Counted from the first letter of the stretch, positions 32,233-45,097 are shown. The stretch is 64,000 bases of DNA from Nematostella vectensis (GCF_932526225.1 NC_064040.1:5925181-5989180), one strand, 5' to 3'. Notes: generated by a model not told the origin, from the sequence alone. Numbers and translations are program-made.

Positions 32233-32240
32233 TATATAAT
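32233..32240 (+). promoter_or_regulatory. TATA-like box upstream of the small membrane-protein gene
   Basis: TATATAAT lies 210 bp before the ATG at 32443. It is a plausible core promoter element if the 5' UTR is unspliced. Confidence 0.4.
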
Positions 32241-32442
32241 CTTACTTTAAAGCAAAGAGAAATCTCAACCAAAAAGAAAACCAAGGCTGGGCGCACTGGG
32301 AAGTAAAAAAAGGCGAAGTACCTTTCACACATCACAGGTCTTTCCGCCAGGCGAAGATTGTTAGATTGTGCACGATCGCCTTATCGCATCTGGATTGCAG
32401 GTAAAGATGTTTCTATTCAAGTGAAGTCTGCATTTGAGGACT

Positions 32443-32871
32443 ATGTCTGATAGCCAAGGAACTGTGCCTAAAGTCGGGCAGGAACTTTGGGCTGCCGTCT
32501 CGGTGATTTTCTGTATCGCAGTCATTCTCGTTTTCTTCTTCATTCTGTGCTGTGCTTACAGAAGACACAGGCGTGTTCGGGATATCACAATGGTGGAATA
32601 TTGTTCCGTGGCTTCCACAAGAATGAAAGCGAACGTTGTAGCCATGAAAGAATTGATCCCACCGCCGGATAAGCGAAAGAAACACTCGCGAAAAAGCGCA
32701 GTGCTTTCTGAGGATATTCCCTGCATTTTGTCGAACAAGACTTGCCAAGAAGCGGATAACACGTTGGGAGAATATCATGCAAAATGTAAGGAAAATAACG
32801 CCACCTCTAAGGACGATTTGTCCGAATTAGAATTCCCAAAGGCTGGTAGCGAAGATAACTTTATTTTATGA
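32443..32871 (+). CDS. Small single-pass membrane protein, unrecognised family
   Basis: An uninterrupted 142-residue frame from ATG 32443 to TGA. A short polar N-terminus is followed by one strong transmembrane helix (about residues 12-38, VSVIFCIAVILVFFFILCC), then a basic RRHRRVR stretch, so the C-terminus should be cytosolic by the positive-inside rule. The tail is hydrophilic, Lys/Ser-rich, then acidic, ending DNFIL. There is no cleavable signal peptide. It resembles small adaptor-like anthozoan membrane proteins only in layout, and I recognise no family. The frame is open on both strands in places, but the membrane helix with its basic flank supports the plus strand. Confidence 0.6.
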   Translation: MSDSQGTVPKVGQELWAAVSVIFCIAVILVFFFILCCAYRRHRRVRDITMVEYCSVASTRMKANVVAMKELIPPPDKRKKHSRKSAVLSEDIPCILSNKTCQEADNTLGEYHAKCKENNATSKDDLSELEFPKAGSEDNFIL

Positions 32872-33761
32872 AAAAGACAACGTGTCATTGTTTACTTTGA
32901 GATAAAAACATTCAGCAAGGATAATTTATAGCAAGGTTAAAAAAAGAGAATTAGATAAGCGAGTCAAATATTTCAAATGCATTAGATACTGAAGATTTCG
33001 CAAAGTTCAAGCGTGCCGCACTTCCTATATGCACCCAAATTTAATACTAAAGTAATAATGAGAAAAAAAAACTTTCCCATTAATCCAAAATGATATTGAG
33101 CATTTCTAATAAGCAAAATTCACATTTTAATTAATCACTTACTTATCACAATAAATACCTAATCGCCTAAACGAGCAATGTCATCTAACAAATGCTGAAG
33201 CCCATATTGTTTTCAATTTCTCGATTATGCTATCTGTAGATTTTAATCGATTTGCACGAGCGGATGCAAAAACATTATTCAAAAGCAAACAAATTCGCGA
33301 ATTAGACAGAGGAAAAACATCAAAAGCCTGATAATCTAAGTTAGATTGTCGTAAAACAGGAAAGTAAAGTCATTATGGTTTTGTTCTAATAATTAAATGA
33401 AAAACTAGAATAAACAAAACTCATGTGTTTTAAGGAATACAAAAATGGAAATAAAAATATTCTGCAATTTATTGTGCATTTATTTATTTATTGTGCATTA
33501 CTACAAAATCGACATCAAATGCCCCGATTTTTGTACGACGACACAAACTAATAAATAACCGGTAAAATGGTTTCTACTGACATCGGTTAATACAAATCCT
33601 AACTGCTTGGCAGGGTAAAAATTCGACAAAACAATAACAAAATTAAAGTGAATAACTTCTCTGCTGTGAGTGATTTGCGCCGGCGAATGCCACTCATAAT
33701 ATCGAGTTGCTATAGGGACCGGCATGAGACATTCCGTACGATGTTTTTGTTGTTGTCATGG

Positions 33762-36700
33762 TTACTTGTTAGCCAATGAGTCAACGGTGATGCTTAAACC
33801 AACGGAACCTTCCTCACGCTTGACTCTGAAGCTGAAAAAGACAAAAAAAGAGAGAAAACTTTGGTGATTGACGTGCGAGCTCAGGGTGGTTCCTTCCATT
33901 TGTTGTTAAGTGTATAAAGAGAATATTAACCACTCAATACCCACGGCGTGGTAGTGAGAGCTAGTTTTTCTTTGCTTTTAGGGCCGGTTCCTGAAAAGCC
34001 AATTAGCGCTAGCCCAGGGTTAAATTTGCCCAAACCCACGATTAAATTTTTGTGCTCGGCTTAGATATGTTACCGAAACGCGGTTAGCGCTAACTCTGGG
34101 TTAGTTTAGAGGTAAAATCTAACCCTGCTCGCGAGGTGAGTTAACTCGCTAACATACGGTTTAGATGGCGTAAAACAGGCCTACCTAACTTTGTAGTAGA
34201 ACTAAAGTTTCATAAAATTAAGTTGCCGATAAAAAAGACGTTACACAAAAACAATGTAGGGACCAAATGTCCTAAGATTTCGCTTTGTTATGCGACCTTC
34301 GTTTTGATGATGACTCGAAAATTGTGCTGGGACAGACAGAAAGTTACATGAAATTTAAATTTGAAATGAATCTGTCTCGCTAGTGTCACGCACCAACTCG
34401 AATCCTGCAAATCACATTTTTGGCAATGATATGGAGGTAATTACAGGCGATGTAGAGGTGTGTGGGGGATTCTCTGTGAAAATTAAACCACCAAAGTTAA
34501 ATTTGAGTTGCTCTCTATTGATCTACTGGGTATCCTGTGTGAATTTTACTCATCAAACCAGTTTTTCACTTGCTTAATCCAGGGTTAGGAAAATGGGGGA
34601 TTAATTGGCTTTCAGTTTTCCTGAATTTTATTGCGATCTTGAGATACTGCCATCTAGCCGACAATAAAGCCGGAAGTATAAACCAATCAGTTGACTTGTG
34701 GTTTATTGTAAAATACGTTTCGAGCGATTGGGCCACCATTTAGCGCGAGGCACCCTAAAAGATAGCAGAATCGGAAAAATACTCCTCCTCGGGCGTGAAA
34801 ACCCCTAAAAGATAGCAGAATCGGAAGAATCCTAGAACACCCCCTAAGAGATAACAGTTGGTAAGAATTTTATACCCTAAAAGATAGGTCGAGTGACCAC
34901 GTCTATTTTTCTGGAGAGTCCCACCTCCCGGGGGGTTTGCCACCCAAACAGTCACGTGATCTCTTAGCGTAAGTTTCCTATTGCGACATGCTCCAGGAGC
35001 GCCCGCAAGATACGTTGGATCTTCGAGCATGCTGACGAGATCGTGGAACAAAAGCGGCGGGAAAACGGGAATTCAGCCTCGCCCTCTTCAGAACGATATC
35101 ACATGCTTTAATTTTTCTCAGAAGTGCTCAAATTCTAAAATTCACCAACACAGTCATTTTCGTCATTGTTTAACTTACTCCGAGCCTGCAGTAATCATGA
35201 GAACATCATTCTTGTTCAATTCCCTGGTAATTTCATCGACGTTTACGGTGGCTTTCCCCTCCTGGAACAAAAAGTATATATTCATCTTTTTATAATTTAT
35301 ACTCACGGGCTGATGTCGAGAATTCAAGCTAAAAGGAAGTATCGCTAAAATGTAACATTGAAATATATTAATGATAAAAAAGTATTCACAATCTGTTGAT
35401 GTTTACTTATATACTGACTATAAAGCGCAAGGACATTTCTATTAATAAATTAAGCTTTTGTATTAAAAAAAAATTGGCAAGAGGAAGTTAAGACCCGTGC
35501 AAACTGCGCCAGCACCTGCCAGCATTGTTGGCGAGTTCTTGCTCGACTGACCACAGGACAAAGGAAATGTCCATTTCCCATTTTGACATTTCCTTTGTCC
35601 TATAGTCAGTCAAGCGAAAATTCGCCACCAATGCTGGCTTTGTACAGGCGGAACCTTGGGTAAAGTTAGGTTGGGTTAGCACTAAGTTATTTCCATACCA
35701 ACTGCCAGAACCACATCTCGCCCTGGGAATGTCCTTCTTGCTCCCCTGATCCGTGGGCATGCACCTGCAGAAAGCGAACACAATATCACCAGACAAGATA
35801 TGAACAAGGACAACAGGGGAACCATGCACCTGCAGAAAGCGACCACAATATCACCAGACAAGATATGAACAAGGACAACAGGGGACCCATGCACCTGCAG
35901 AAAGCGACCACAATATCACAAGACAAGATATGAACAAGGACAACAGGGGACCCATGCACCTGCAGAAAGCGACCACAATATCACAAGACAAGAAGTGAAC
36001 AAGGACAACAGGGGAACCATGCACCTGCAGAAAGCGACCACAATATCACAAGACAAGATGTGAACAAGGACAACAGGGGACCCATGCACCTGCAGAAAGC
36101 GACCACAATATCACAAGACAAGATGTGAACAAGGACAACAGGGGACCCATGCACCTGCAGAAAGCGACCACAATATTACAAGACAAGATATGAACAAGGA
36201 CAACAGGGGACCCATGCACCTGTAGAAAGCGACAAAAATATCACAAGACAAGATGTGAACAAGGACAACAGGGGAACCATACACATGTAGAAAGTGACCA
36301 CAATATCACAAGAAAGAAGTGAACAAGGACAACAGGGGACCCATGCACCTGCAGAAAGCGACCACAATATCACAAGACAAGATGTGAACAAGGACAACAG
36401 GGGAACCATGCACCTGTAGAAAGCGACCAAAATATCACAAGACAAGATGTGAACAAGGACAACAGGGAACCATGCACCTGCAAAAAGCGACCACAATATT
36501 ACAAGACAAGATGTGAACAAGGACAACAGGGGACCCATGCACCTGCAGAAAGCGACCACAATATCACAAGACAAGATGTGAACAAGGACAACAGGGGACC
36601 GGTGCACCTGCAGAAAGCGACCACTATATCACAAGACAAGATATGAACAAGGACAACAGGGGACCCATGCACCTCCAGAAAGCGACCACAATATCACAAG

Positions 36701-39700
36701 ACAAGATGTGAACAAGGACAACAGGGGACCCGTGCACCTGCAGAAAGCGACCACAATATCACAAGACAAGATATGAACAAGGACAACAGGGGAACCATGC
36801 ACCTGCAGAAAGCGACCACAATATCACCAGACAAGATGTGAACAAGGACAACAGGGGACCCGTGCACCTGCAGAAAGTGACCACAATATCACCAGACAAG
36901 ATATGAACAAGGACAACAGGGAACCCATGCACCTGCAGAAAGCGACCACAATATCACCAGACAAGATATGAACAAGGACAACAGGGAACCCATGCACCTG
37001 CACAAAGCGACCATAATATCACCAGACAAGATATGAACAAGGACAACAGGGAACCCATGCACCTGCACAAAGCGACCATAATATCACAAGACAAGTTGTG
37101 AACAAGGACAACAGGGGACCCGTGCACCTGCAAAAAGCGACCACAATATCACAAGACAAGATATGAACAAGGACAACAGGGGACCCATGCACCTGCAGAA
37201 AGCGACCACAATATCACAAGACAAGATGTGAACAAGGACAACAGGGGACCCATGCACCTGCAGAAAGCGACCACAATATCACAAGACAAGATGTGAACAA
37301 GGACAACAGGGGAACCATACACATGTAGAAAGCGACCACAATATCACAAGACAAGATATGAACAAGGACAACAGGGGACCCATACACATGTAGAAAGCGA
37401 CCAAAATATCACAAGACAAGATGTGAACAAGGACAACAGGGGACCCGTGCACCTGCAGAAAGCGACCACAATATCACCAGACAAGATATGAACAAGGACA
37501 ACAGGGAACCCATGCACCTGCACAAAGCGACCATAATATCACAAGACAAGATATGAACAAGGACATCAGGGAACCCATGCACCTGCACAAAGTGACCACA
37601 ATATCACAAGACAAGTTGTGAACAAGGACAACAGGGGACCCATACACATTTAGAAAGTGACCACAATATCACAAGACAAGATATGAACAAGGACAACAGG
37701 GGACCCGTGCACCTGCAGAAAGTGACCACAATATCACAAGACAAGATGTGAACAAGGACAACAGGGGACCCGTGCACCTGTAGAAAGTGACCACAATATC
37801 ACAAGACAAGATGTGAACAAGGACAACAGGGGACCCATGCACCTGTAGAAAGCGACCACAATATCACAAGACAAGATATGAACAAGGACAACAGGGGAAC
37901 CAGACACATGTAGAAAGTGACCACAATATCACAAGACAAGATATGAACAAGGACAACAGGGAACCCATACACATTTAGAAAGTGACCACAATATCACAAG
38001 ACAAGAAGTGAACAAGGACAACAGGGGACCCGTGCACCTGCAGAAAGTGACCACAATATCACAAGACAAGATGTGAACAAGGACAACAGGGGACCCGTGC
38101 ACCTGTAGAAAGCGACCACAATATCACCAGACAAGATATGAACAAGGACAACAGGGAACCCATGCACCTGCACAAAGCGACCATAATATCACAAGACAAG
38201 ATATGAACAAGGACAACAGGGAACCCATGCACCTGCACAAAGTGACCACAATATCACAAGACAAGTTGTGAACAAGGACAACAGGGGACCCATACACATT
38301 TAGAAAGTGACCACAATATCACAAGACAAGATATGAACAAGGACAACAGGGGACCCGTGCACCTGCAGAAAGTGACCACAATATCACAAGACAAGATGTG
38401 AACAAGGACAACAGGGGACCCGTGCACCTGTAGAAAGTGACCACAATATCACAAGACAAGAAGTGAACAAGGACAACAGGGGACCCATGCACCTGTAGAA
38501 AGCGACCACAATATCACAAGACAAGATATGAACAAGGACAACAGGGGAACCATACACATGTAGAAAGTGACCACAATATCACAAGACAAGATATGAACAA
38601 GGACAACAGGGAACCCATACACATTTAGAAAGTGACCACAATATCACAAGACAAGAAGTGAACAAGGACAACAGGGAACCCATACACATTTAGAAAGTGA
38701 CCACAATATCACAAGACAAGATATGAACAAGGACAACAGGGAACCCATACACATTTAGAAAGTGACCACAATATCACAAGACAAGATATGAACAAGGACA
38801 ACAGGGAACCCATACACATGTAGAAAGTGACCACAATATCACAAGACAAGATATGAACAAGGACAACAGGGGACCCGTGCACCTGCACAAAGCGACCAAA
38901 ATATCACAAGACAAGATATGAACAAGGACAACAGGGAACCCATACACATGTAGAAAGCGACAACAATATCACAAGACAAGAAGTGAACAAGGACAACAGG
39001 GGACCCATGCACCTCCAGAAAGTGACCACAATATCACAAGACAAGATATGAACAAGGACAACAGGGGAACCATACACATGTAGAAAGCGACCACAATATC
39101 ACAAGACAAGATGTGAACAAGGACAACAGGGGACCCGTGCACCTGCAGAAAGCGACCAAAATATCACAAGATAAGATATGAACAAGGACAACAGGGGAAC
39201 CATACACATGTAAAAGCAACCACAATATCACAAGAAAAGTTGTATTGCGTATACATTGGCCCACTTCTTACTTATGTTGCACTAACATTTGCCATTTAAC
39301 ACTTGTGTGGCAGTTCTTCACACTAATATAGCACATGTGCTCGGTTCACACTCTTATTGCAATTGTGTCACCCTGGACAACCCAGGGCGTCGAGGTCAGT
39401 GCATTGTGGCACGAGACAGGGCAGAAGAAGGTGCTGCAGGGTGTCCTCCTCCTCCCCCTTGCCCTTGTTGTGTTTGCCAATGATGTTGAGCTTAAATATG
39501 CTAGTATGCTGTGCTTACTTTCTAATATTTATCGGAACTGACATTAGTTACCTTAAACTCTCCCTTTTCAAAGATGGCCATGCTGCCTGACCTGTAGCTA
39601 TCCTTATTGTCCTTCAACCACTGGAAAATGAACAGCATGATTATTTTTGAGGAAGTCTGTGTGTAACGATCACCTGACATTTTGGGTATCAATTTTGAGC

Positions 39701-42700
39701 ATGCTTCGGTTTTTTGAAGCAAAACAATAATAACAAATAGCAACTTTATTCAGCGCTTATGAATCAGCCTGAAAATGTCTATGTCAGAGAGGTTACTTTT
39801 CCATTGAAATAATTTTTTTTCACTCTATAGTGCTGATGGCATTAACCAAGTTTGTTTATTTTGAGGTAAGTTTTTAAAAAGTGATTTCTTATTAGTGTAT
39901 GTCACACATTAGTTGAACTACAATACCTCCATTTTAAACAAGCAACAATTTTACCATATTTTAAGAAACATATGACATCATTTCCCATTGACCTCTTTCC
40001 GCTTTATGTTGCCATAATAATCTTACATAAAAATACAAAGATAAAAAAAATTACAATAATTCTATATCCACAGCAAGGGGATAAACAAAGAGTAAGAATG
40101 AGAAAGTATGGTCTTATTTTTGTTTTCAGAATTTTACACTTGCATAAGATGGCGCCTACCTGCTTGAGTGGAAATGGTTCCATCAGCTCTGTCTCTGTAT
40201 CCACATTAATAGAACAGCTCGATTCTTTGCCTATGAACAGTAATTTTAAAACAATATGAATCTGTACCTTTACTATAATGCAATGTGTGCTAATGTGGCC
40301 ACCAAAAAAGTTCTAGTACAGTTAGCAAGTGATTTTTTGGATAAAGTACATTGATAATTTTTGGGGGATAAAAACTTTACAGGTAATGTTTTCTGGGGGT
40401 TAGTATGTTTCTATACTCGGTATTTTTGGGGAGTGGAAATATTATGTCAGACCCCACTCATGTTTATACGTAGCTACGTAAATTCTCTCCTTGGGGCAAT
40501 TGGGTTTGTGTTGAATTTCCAATAACTATTCATACTGTAATTGCTTACTTGGTTTTCCTGTCTTGTGTTCTTCAGACTCAAAGAACCTTAAAAGAAGAAC
40601 AGAAAAGTTTTGTTAAGCATTGTTACATACCTGTGGCGAGGGTTGTTGCTGAGATGTTGTTTTGTTGTACTTTTTATCAAAAGTATGTAGAGTTCACCAG
40701 TTTCTATATACCATTTTTTTAATTACGTTCTATTGCTCACATCAAACATTCTAACAGGAATTGTAAATTATATGCCTGCATACAGTTTCAACAATGTTTA
40801 AATACTTTCAAAGGTTTTTTTTTACTGTTCAGATTCAATAAAATTCCAAATTAACAATCAAGATATGTATCTAAATCAACCTGGGTAAAACCACCTACTC
40901 TTTGATAACAGGAGCTATCTGTGTAAGATCTGTGCAGTGAAAAAACTTTTCCCATAGGACTGTGACACCATCTTCACAAAAGTATCTATGAGACAAAATA
41001 AAGGATCTATTTGGAAATAATTTAAAAAGAAGCATTTGGAACTTAAGCATTATGCTTCCAAAACAAACATACCACTTTTTAGATAATAGTTGTGAGATGT
41101 CAGACTGACCTCAATCCATCTATCTCCTCAGGCAATCTTTCCCTTTCTATAACCTGTAAGGGTGCAATATCACATTTTATATACTATGTGCTAGATAAAT
41201 AACAGAGTAGTTATTGTGCAATTCAAGCTTATTTGGAAAACAGCATTCTAATTAGAAAAAAATGCAAGGCTTTTAGAAGCCACATGGCTACCAAGTGTCA
41301 ACCAATCCAAGCTGAGTGCTGAGGGTATCCACACATTCTTAATATGTTCGTTCTAACTAACTTCCAGTAACAAACCAGTAACAAACCAGTATTCAGGGGT
41401 CTGTTATTATTAAGTGCTGTCAGTAATAGCAGTACAAAGAGGACTGATAGGAACTGATAAGCATTAATGTCAAGGGACAACCACAGGGCATAATAGTGTA
41501 AATATGTGCCTTTTAAAAGTCTGAGCATGGAGTATTACTGCTCTTGCATGTACTTACCAGACCAACAGTGTTCTCAAATCTCTGCGGTGAGTGATTGAAT
41601 CTACTTGGAAGAAGAAACATCTGGAAAAACAAAATAAAGCTATTGCAACATAAACAACAAATTTATTGCTAGCTATAGGCCAATTATTTCACTTTTCCTG
41701 AAAGCACTTTTTTTGAAAAAAAAAAAAAATCACTATAAGCACATCAGATATATGTAGCAGATTTGTAGTTTTCCTGAATTTTTATCACAGTCCTTAGTAC
41801 CTGGTCAGTATCACATATCCCAACAGAAATTAATTTAACATTAATACTTTCATAACATGCTGGACTTTTTGCAAAAAAACAATATTGTTATAAAAACCCA
41901 TAAAAGGCCAAGGATGTGATTCTGAATAGAGTCAGCTAAGTCTAAACAAATGTGTCAGACTGATCACATCTTTTGTGCTTTTGCATCAAGCAGACTGACC
42001 TCGCCCTCTTTGATGATAATGTCCTTCGGCTTGCCTTTTTCCAGCACCTTGAGGCACATGTCCCCTTTAACTTGGAAAAACAACTGAAAGAGAAAAGAAA
42101 GCCTGGTAAAGAGTATGTAAGGGTATAGGAAACCCTTGTTGACATGCCTGTCTTAGAATGTGTCATATATATTTTAAATATTTAAATGGCGAAAAATATT
42201 CCATTACAAAGCTAAATAAATGTAAAATATGACCCACTGAAATGGACAAAACAGATGGTGCATTACCAAGCTCCAGTACGATGGCATTACCTTGTAAAGC
42301 AGGCCCAACCACAGAATTCCCATCAGCACATGACTAACAAACATTTGTGTTGGTGAATTTTGATTAGCTGCTAAATGAATCAAAAGAAAATGGATGTATG
42401 GCATTTTGATCACCCAATCTTCTTCAATATTTTTTATCTCAGCAAAAATAATAAATTTAAAAAAAACCAGACAGACAAGGTTTCTAGTTATCAAGTTATT
42501 TATAAAGGCAATGCTTTAAATATCATCTCCCTATGATGAATTGCATATTGGTACAGATTGGAAGTATTAAGGTCCGTATCCTCTGACTCCTTACAATTAT
42601 TATTTACCTCCTCTCCTTCCTCAAGATGATAGTCTTTCCTTGTGTTAGGCCCCCCAACAAACATAATCTTCAGCTGGCCTTCACCATACCTGCACAATTA

Positions 42701-44167
42701 GCAGAAAACAATACCGTGTCAAGACTTAATCCATTGCAGCTTTTCAAACAACTGACTTATCAGGCCCGTACCCAGGGGGGGTGGGGGGGGTGCAGGTGGT
42801 GAACGCACCCCCCTACAACGGCCAAAGGTAAACTTTTGGTTCTCAATAGACGGCCCATTTGTAAACAAAACTATAAAGCATCAGCTAGATCACTCTAGTA
42901 TGTAGCCAAATCCGACAATAAACGTCCTGTGGAGATTTTTATCAGAGAACCCCCCCCCCCCCCCTCCCCAGAAAAATGAGGTCCACTTTTTCGGATTCCA
43001 CACCCCCCCAAGAAAAATCCTGGGTACGGGCATGCTCATAAATACTAAGATGATAACAGATGAAGTGGTAATGACATGACAGTAACAATCAGAGCCTTGA
43101 TCAAACTGATTAAGTGTCCGCTAAGGTGTTTGATCAGATCAATCATGTAAAAGCACATGTAGAGGTATCGCAAATGCTTGTTTTAGCCCCCTCAGTGGCT
43201 TTTTTTTCCCTTAAGGTTGGGAGGGGCCCTTATTCAAATCATAGCTTAACTTAAAAAATAGCTCTTATTTTTTTATAAAGTCAATTGATACCCCCACCCG
43301 CATGGTCCCGGAGAAGGGTGGGGAATTAGACTTTGACCCTGTACAAAACAGAGAAAAGCCCCCACCCCCTCGGGACAAAACTGCAGTCAAATGCCCCTAC
43401 CCATCGGGGTGCAAACTAGGCAACTACCCAACAACCAGTCATCTGAAATAAGCCTTCATCTTTCAAAGCCAGTACACTTCAGTGAGTACATTTGTACTAA
43501 TAACTATGAAGATAACAATTACCCAAAAAACTTGAAAAATCAAATTATCTTAATCTAGCATTAGGTATCACTTATATTCGTTTTCGCACATTTTGCCATA
43601 CAGCTTGCCACATGCTGATACATGGAATTTCTTGCTACAGAAGAGAAAAGGTGTCAAACCAGAAACTGACATGACTTTTTCAGAGCACATTTGTGATGTT
43701 ATTCATTTGTCCCCAAGCCCCCAGGGTTGATAATGACTACAAACCCTCTCCCAAAAAGGTATTGCATATATCTTACCCTATTTCCCATCACTTTCTATCT
43801 ATGAAGTGTGTACGTGTGGTGGTAGTGGGGGAGGGGGGGGGGGGGGAGCCTATGCTAACCTTCTTAGACAACGCTAAAGATCACATGAGAACAACATCGA
43901 CACAATCACAACAAGTCAGGAGCTCTTTCGAACTACATCAAATACTGAAATTAAAAAAGTAAATGGCAGCTTTGGATGAAAGAACGTTTCAAGTAGTTTA
44001 ATGAGGGGTATAAATTCTTACATGAGTTTGTTGCAGACTGGCGGGACAAACAAAGAGGAGTTCTCATCTATCCATTCCATCATGTTAATCGATTTGCCCA
44101 AGGGCTTACTTGCTTTCTTTGGTTCGCTGCATTCGCTTACAGCTTCTTCGGTGGCTCGTTTTGACAT
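33762..44167 (-). CDS. HAAO: 3-hydroxyanthranilate 3,4-dioxygenase
   Basis: Twelve exons on the minus strand give a complete 300-residue protein: 44167-44022, 42689-42608, 42083-42000, 41620-41558, 41153-41110, 40985-40899, 40586-40549, 40230-40160, 39620-39552, 35764-35699, 35261-35179 and 33831-33762. The enzyme opens the ring of 3-hydroxyanthranilate in the kynurenine pathway toward quinolinate and NAD; it is a cytosolic Fe(II) cupin. Key segments are [54 protein letters not shown] and [13 protein letters not shown]. The metal ligands H70, E76 and H114 keep the 6- and 44-residue spacing of the human H47, E53 and H91. Exons 3 and 5 use GTCAGT donors. A 3.5 kb minisatellite separates exons 9 and 10. 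The length fits the family (human about 286). Confidence 0.95.
33982..34621. mobile_element. Inverted-repeat DNA element in HAAO intron 11 (tentative)
   Basis: The left end GGGCCGGTTCCTGAAAAGCC then AATTAGCGCTAGCCCAGGGTTA is mirrored loosely by CCAGGGTTAGG...GATTAATTGGCTTTCAG at the right, both flanked by TTTTA. The interior has no transposase. The ends are diverged, so the limits are approximate. Confidence 0.5.
34752..34890. repeat. Short degenerate tandem repeat, CCCTAAAAGATAGCAGAATCGG
   Basis: About four copies of CCCTAAAAGATAGCAGAATC with spacers of variable length, in HAAO intron 11. The minus-strand frame across it is repeat-derived. Confidence 0.75.
35518..35638. repeat. 121-bp inverted repeat (54-bp arms) in HAAO intron 10
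   Basis: The arms GCCAGCATTG(T/G)TGGCGA...GGACAAAGGAAATGTC pair with their reverse complement around a 13-bp loop. No flanking duplication was found, so it is either a palindromic MITE with decayed edges or an inverted duplication. It lies 61 bp downstream of HAAO exon 10. Confidence 0.8.
35765..39235 (-). repeat. 65-bp minisatellite, ~53 copies, unit contains the HAAO exon 10 3' splice site
   Basis: The + strand unit is CCATGCACCTGCAGAAAGCG, then ACCACAATATCACAAGACAA, then GATGTGAACAAGGACAACAG, then GGGAC. It repeats without a break from HAAO exon 10 to 39235. On the minus strand each unit reads a pyrimidine-rich tract, CGCTTTCTGCAG, then GTGCATG, which is exactly the acceptor and first bases of exon 10 (35764). 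Variants (CATACACATGTAG, CATACACATTTAG, AAGTTGTG) recur in order with a 650-bp offset, giving a higher-order repeat. Because 65 is not a multiple of three, no long frame persists, and the short open frames in it are not genes. Confidence 0.95.
42761..43034. mobile_element. 274-bp MITE, inverse copy of the 17299 element
   Basis: In HAAO intron 1. It starts CAGGCCCGTACCCAGG and ends CCTGGGTACGGGCATG. Flanks CTTAT and CTCAT agree at four of five bases. The interior (AACGGCCAAAGG, TTGGTTCTCAATAGACG, GACAATAAACGTCC) is the reverse complement of the element at 17299-17622. Confidence 0.8.
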
Positions 44168-44979
44168 AATAAACCGTAGTAAACCAAAACCCCAGTCAAG
44201 TTATTAGAACCAGACAGAGTGACAGACGAAAATTTCAAAGAGGAGAGCGTGACATGTGGCGCGCAAAGCATACTGGGTACAGGAGTATAAAGGAAACCCA
44301 GAAATATATGGGACGAGTTTGTTTGATGTGTAGACTATACCCATCGGACTCTTCTGATTAAATAATAAAAAAAAAATGGGATCGTTTCAAAACCTCGTTT
44401 ATTCTTCATCCATTTCGTCCAAAATTACTTACAATAAACACTTCTTTCAAAATGTAATCACAACGGTGGCAAACAACAATGTCGGTGTTAATTCTTGTGT
44501 GAGAAAAATCCAGACTTAAAATGGTAGAGAAGCATACAAACATACTTGATCGGATAAAATGGAAGGTATGATGGCATGTGTACACTCTTTTTTTCATAAG
44601 AACCTTTTTATAAGAACTTCCAGGCTGAGATTTAACCAAATTTTAAGAACATGCTAAGAACATGCCGAGTCTCAGATATCAGCAACATATTGGTTTTTCA
44701 GTCTTATGTGTTGTAAAATGCAGTGTTAATTTGTGTTCATTAAAAAACAATTATATTGCTATTGATCATTTGTGTAATTCTCCTCCTAATAATTCACTGG
44801 GTACTATATTTTATAAGCGCACTCAAGAACATCTTAAGCCTTAAAATATGGCCTAGCCTCAACTGAAAATTAGACGTTTTATATAAAAAAAACAGAGTGT
44901 ACTCGTCCCTGCTAACAGAGGCCTTTCCCTAGTGTTGTACTCGTATTCGCGGTTTTAGCGACTCGTTGTTTTGGTTCGT

Positions 44980-45097
44980 AAGGCGCGTACACCCTGCGCA
45001 CCCCCCCCCTTGGTGGCCAAAAAGTGAGTCATTTATGATTTTTCCATTTGATACGTATGACTGCGCACCCCCTCGGCCAATCCTGGGAACGGGCCTG
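44980..45097. mobile_element. 118-bp MITE with 5-bp target duplication, third family member
   Basis: The ends AAGGCGCGTACACCCTG and ATCCTGGGAACGGGCCTG are diverged inverted copies of CAGGCCCGTACCCAGG. Exact 5-bp repeats TTCGT flank it (44975-44979, 45098-45102). It lies about 0.8 kb upstream of the HAAO start. Confidence 0.72.

Noticed and set aside
32413-32782. Minus-strand frames overlapping the small membrane-protein gene
   Set aside because: The plus frame has a clean membrane helix with a basic flank and an upstream TATA-like box; the minus frames have no such features.
35761-39264. Regular 65-bp repeats that could be mistaken for a CRISPR array or coding repeats
   Set aside because: Units are contiguous, with no unique spacers, and the host is a eukaryote. 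The short frames (36176-36607, 39034-39264) change phase each unit because 65 is not divisible by three.
39289-39590. Overlapping plus-strand frames next to the HAAO array
   Set aside because: No domain; the region is HAAO intron 9 between exon 9 and the array.
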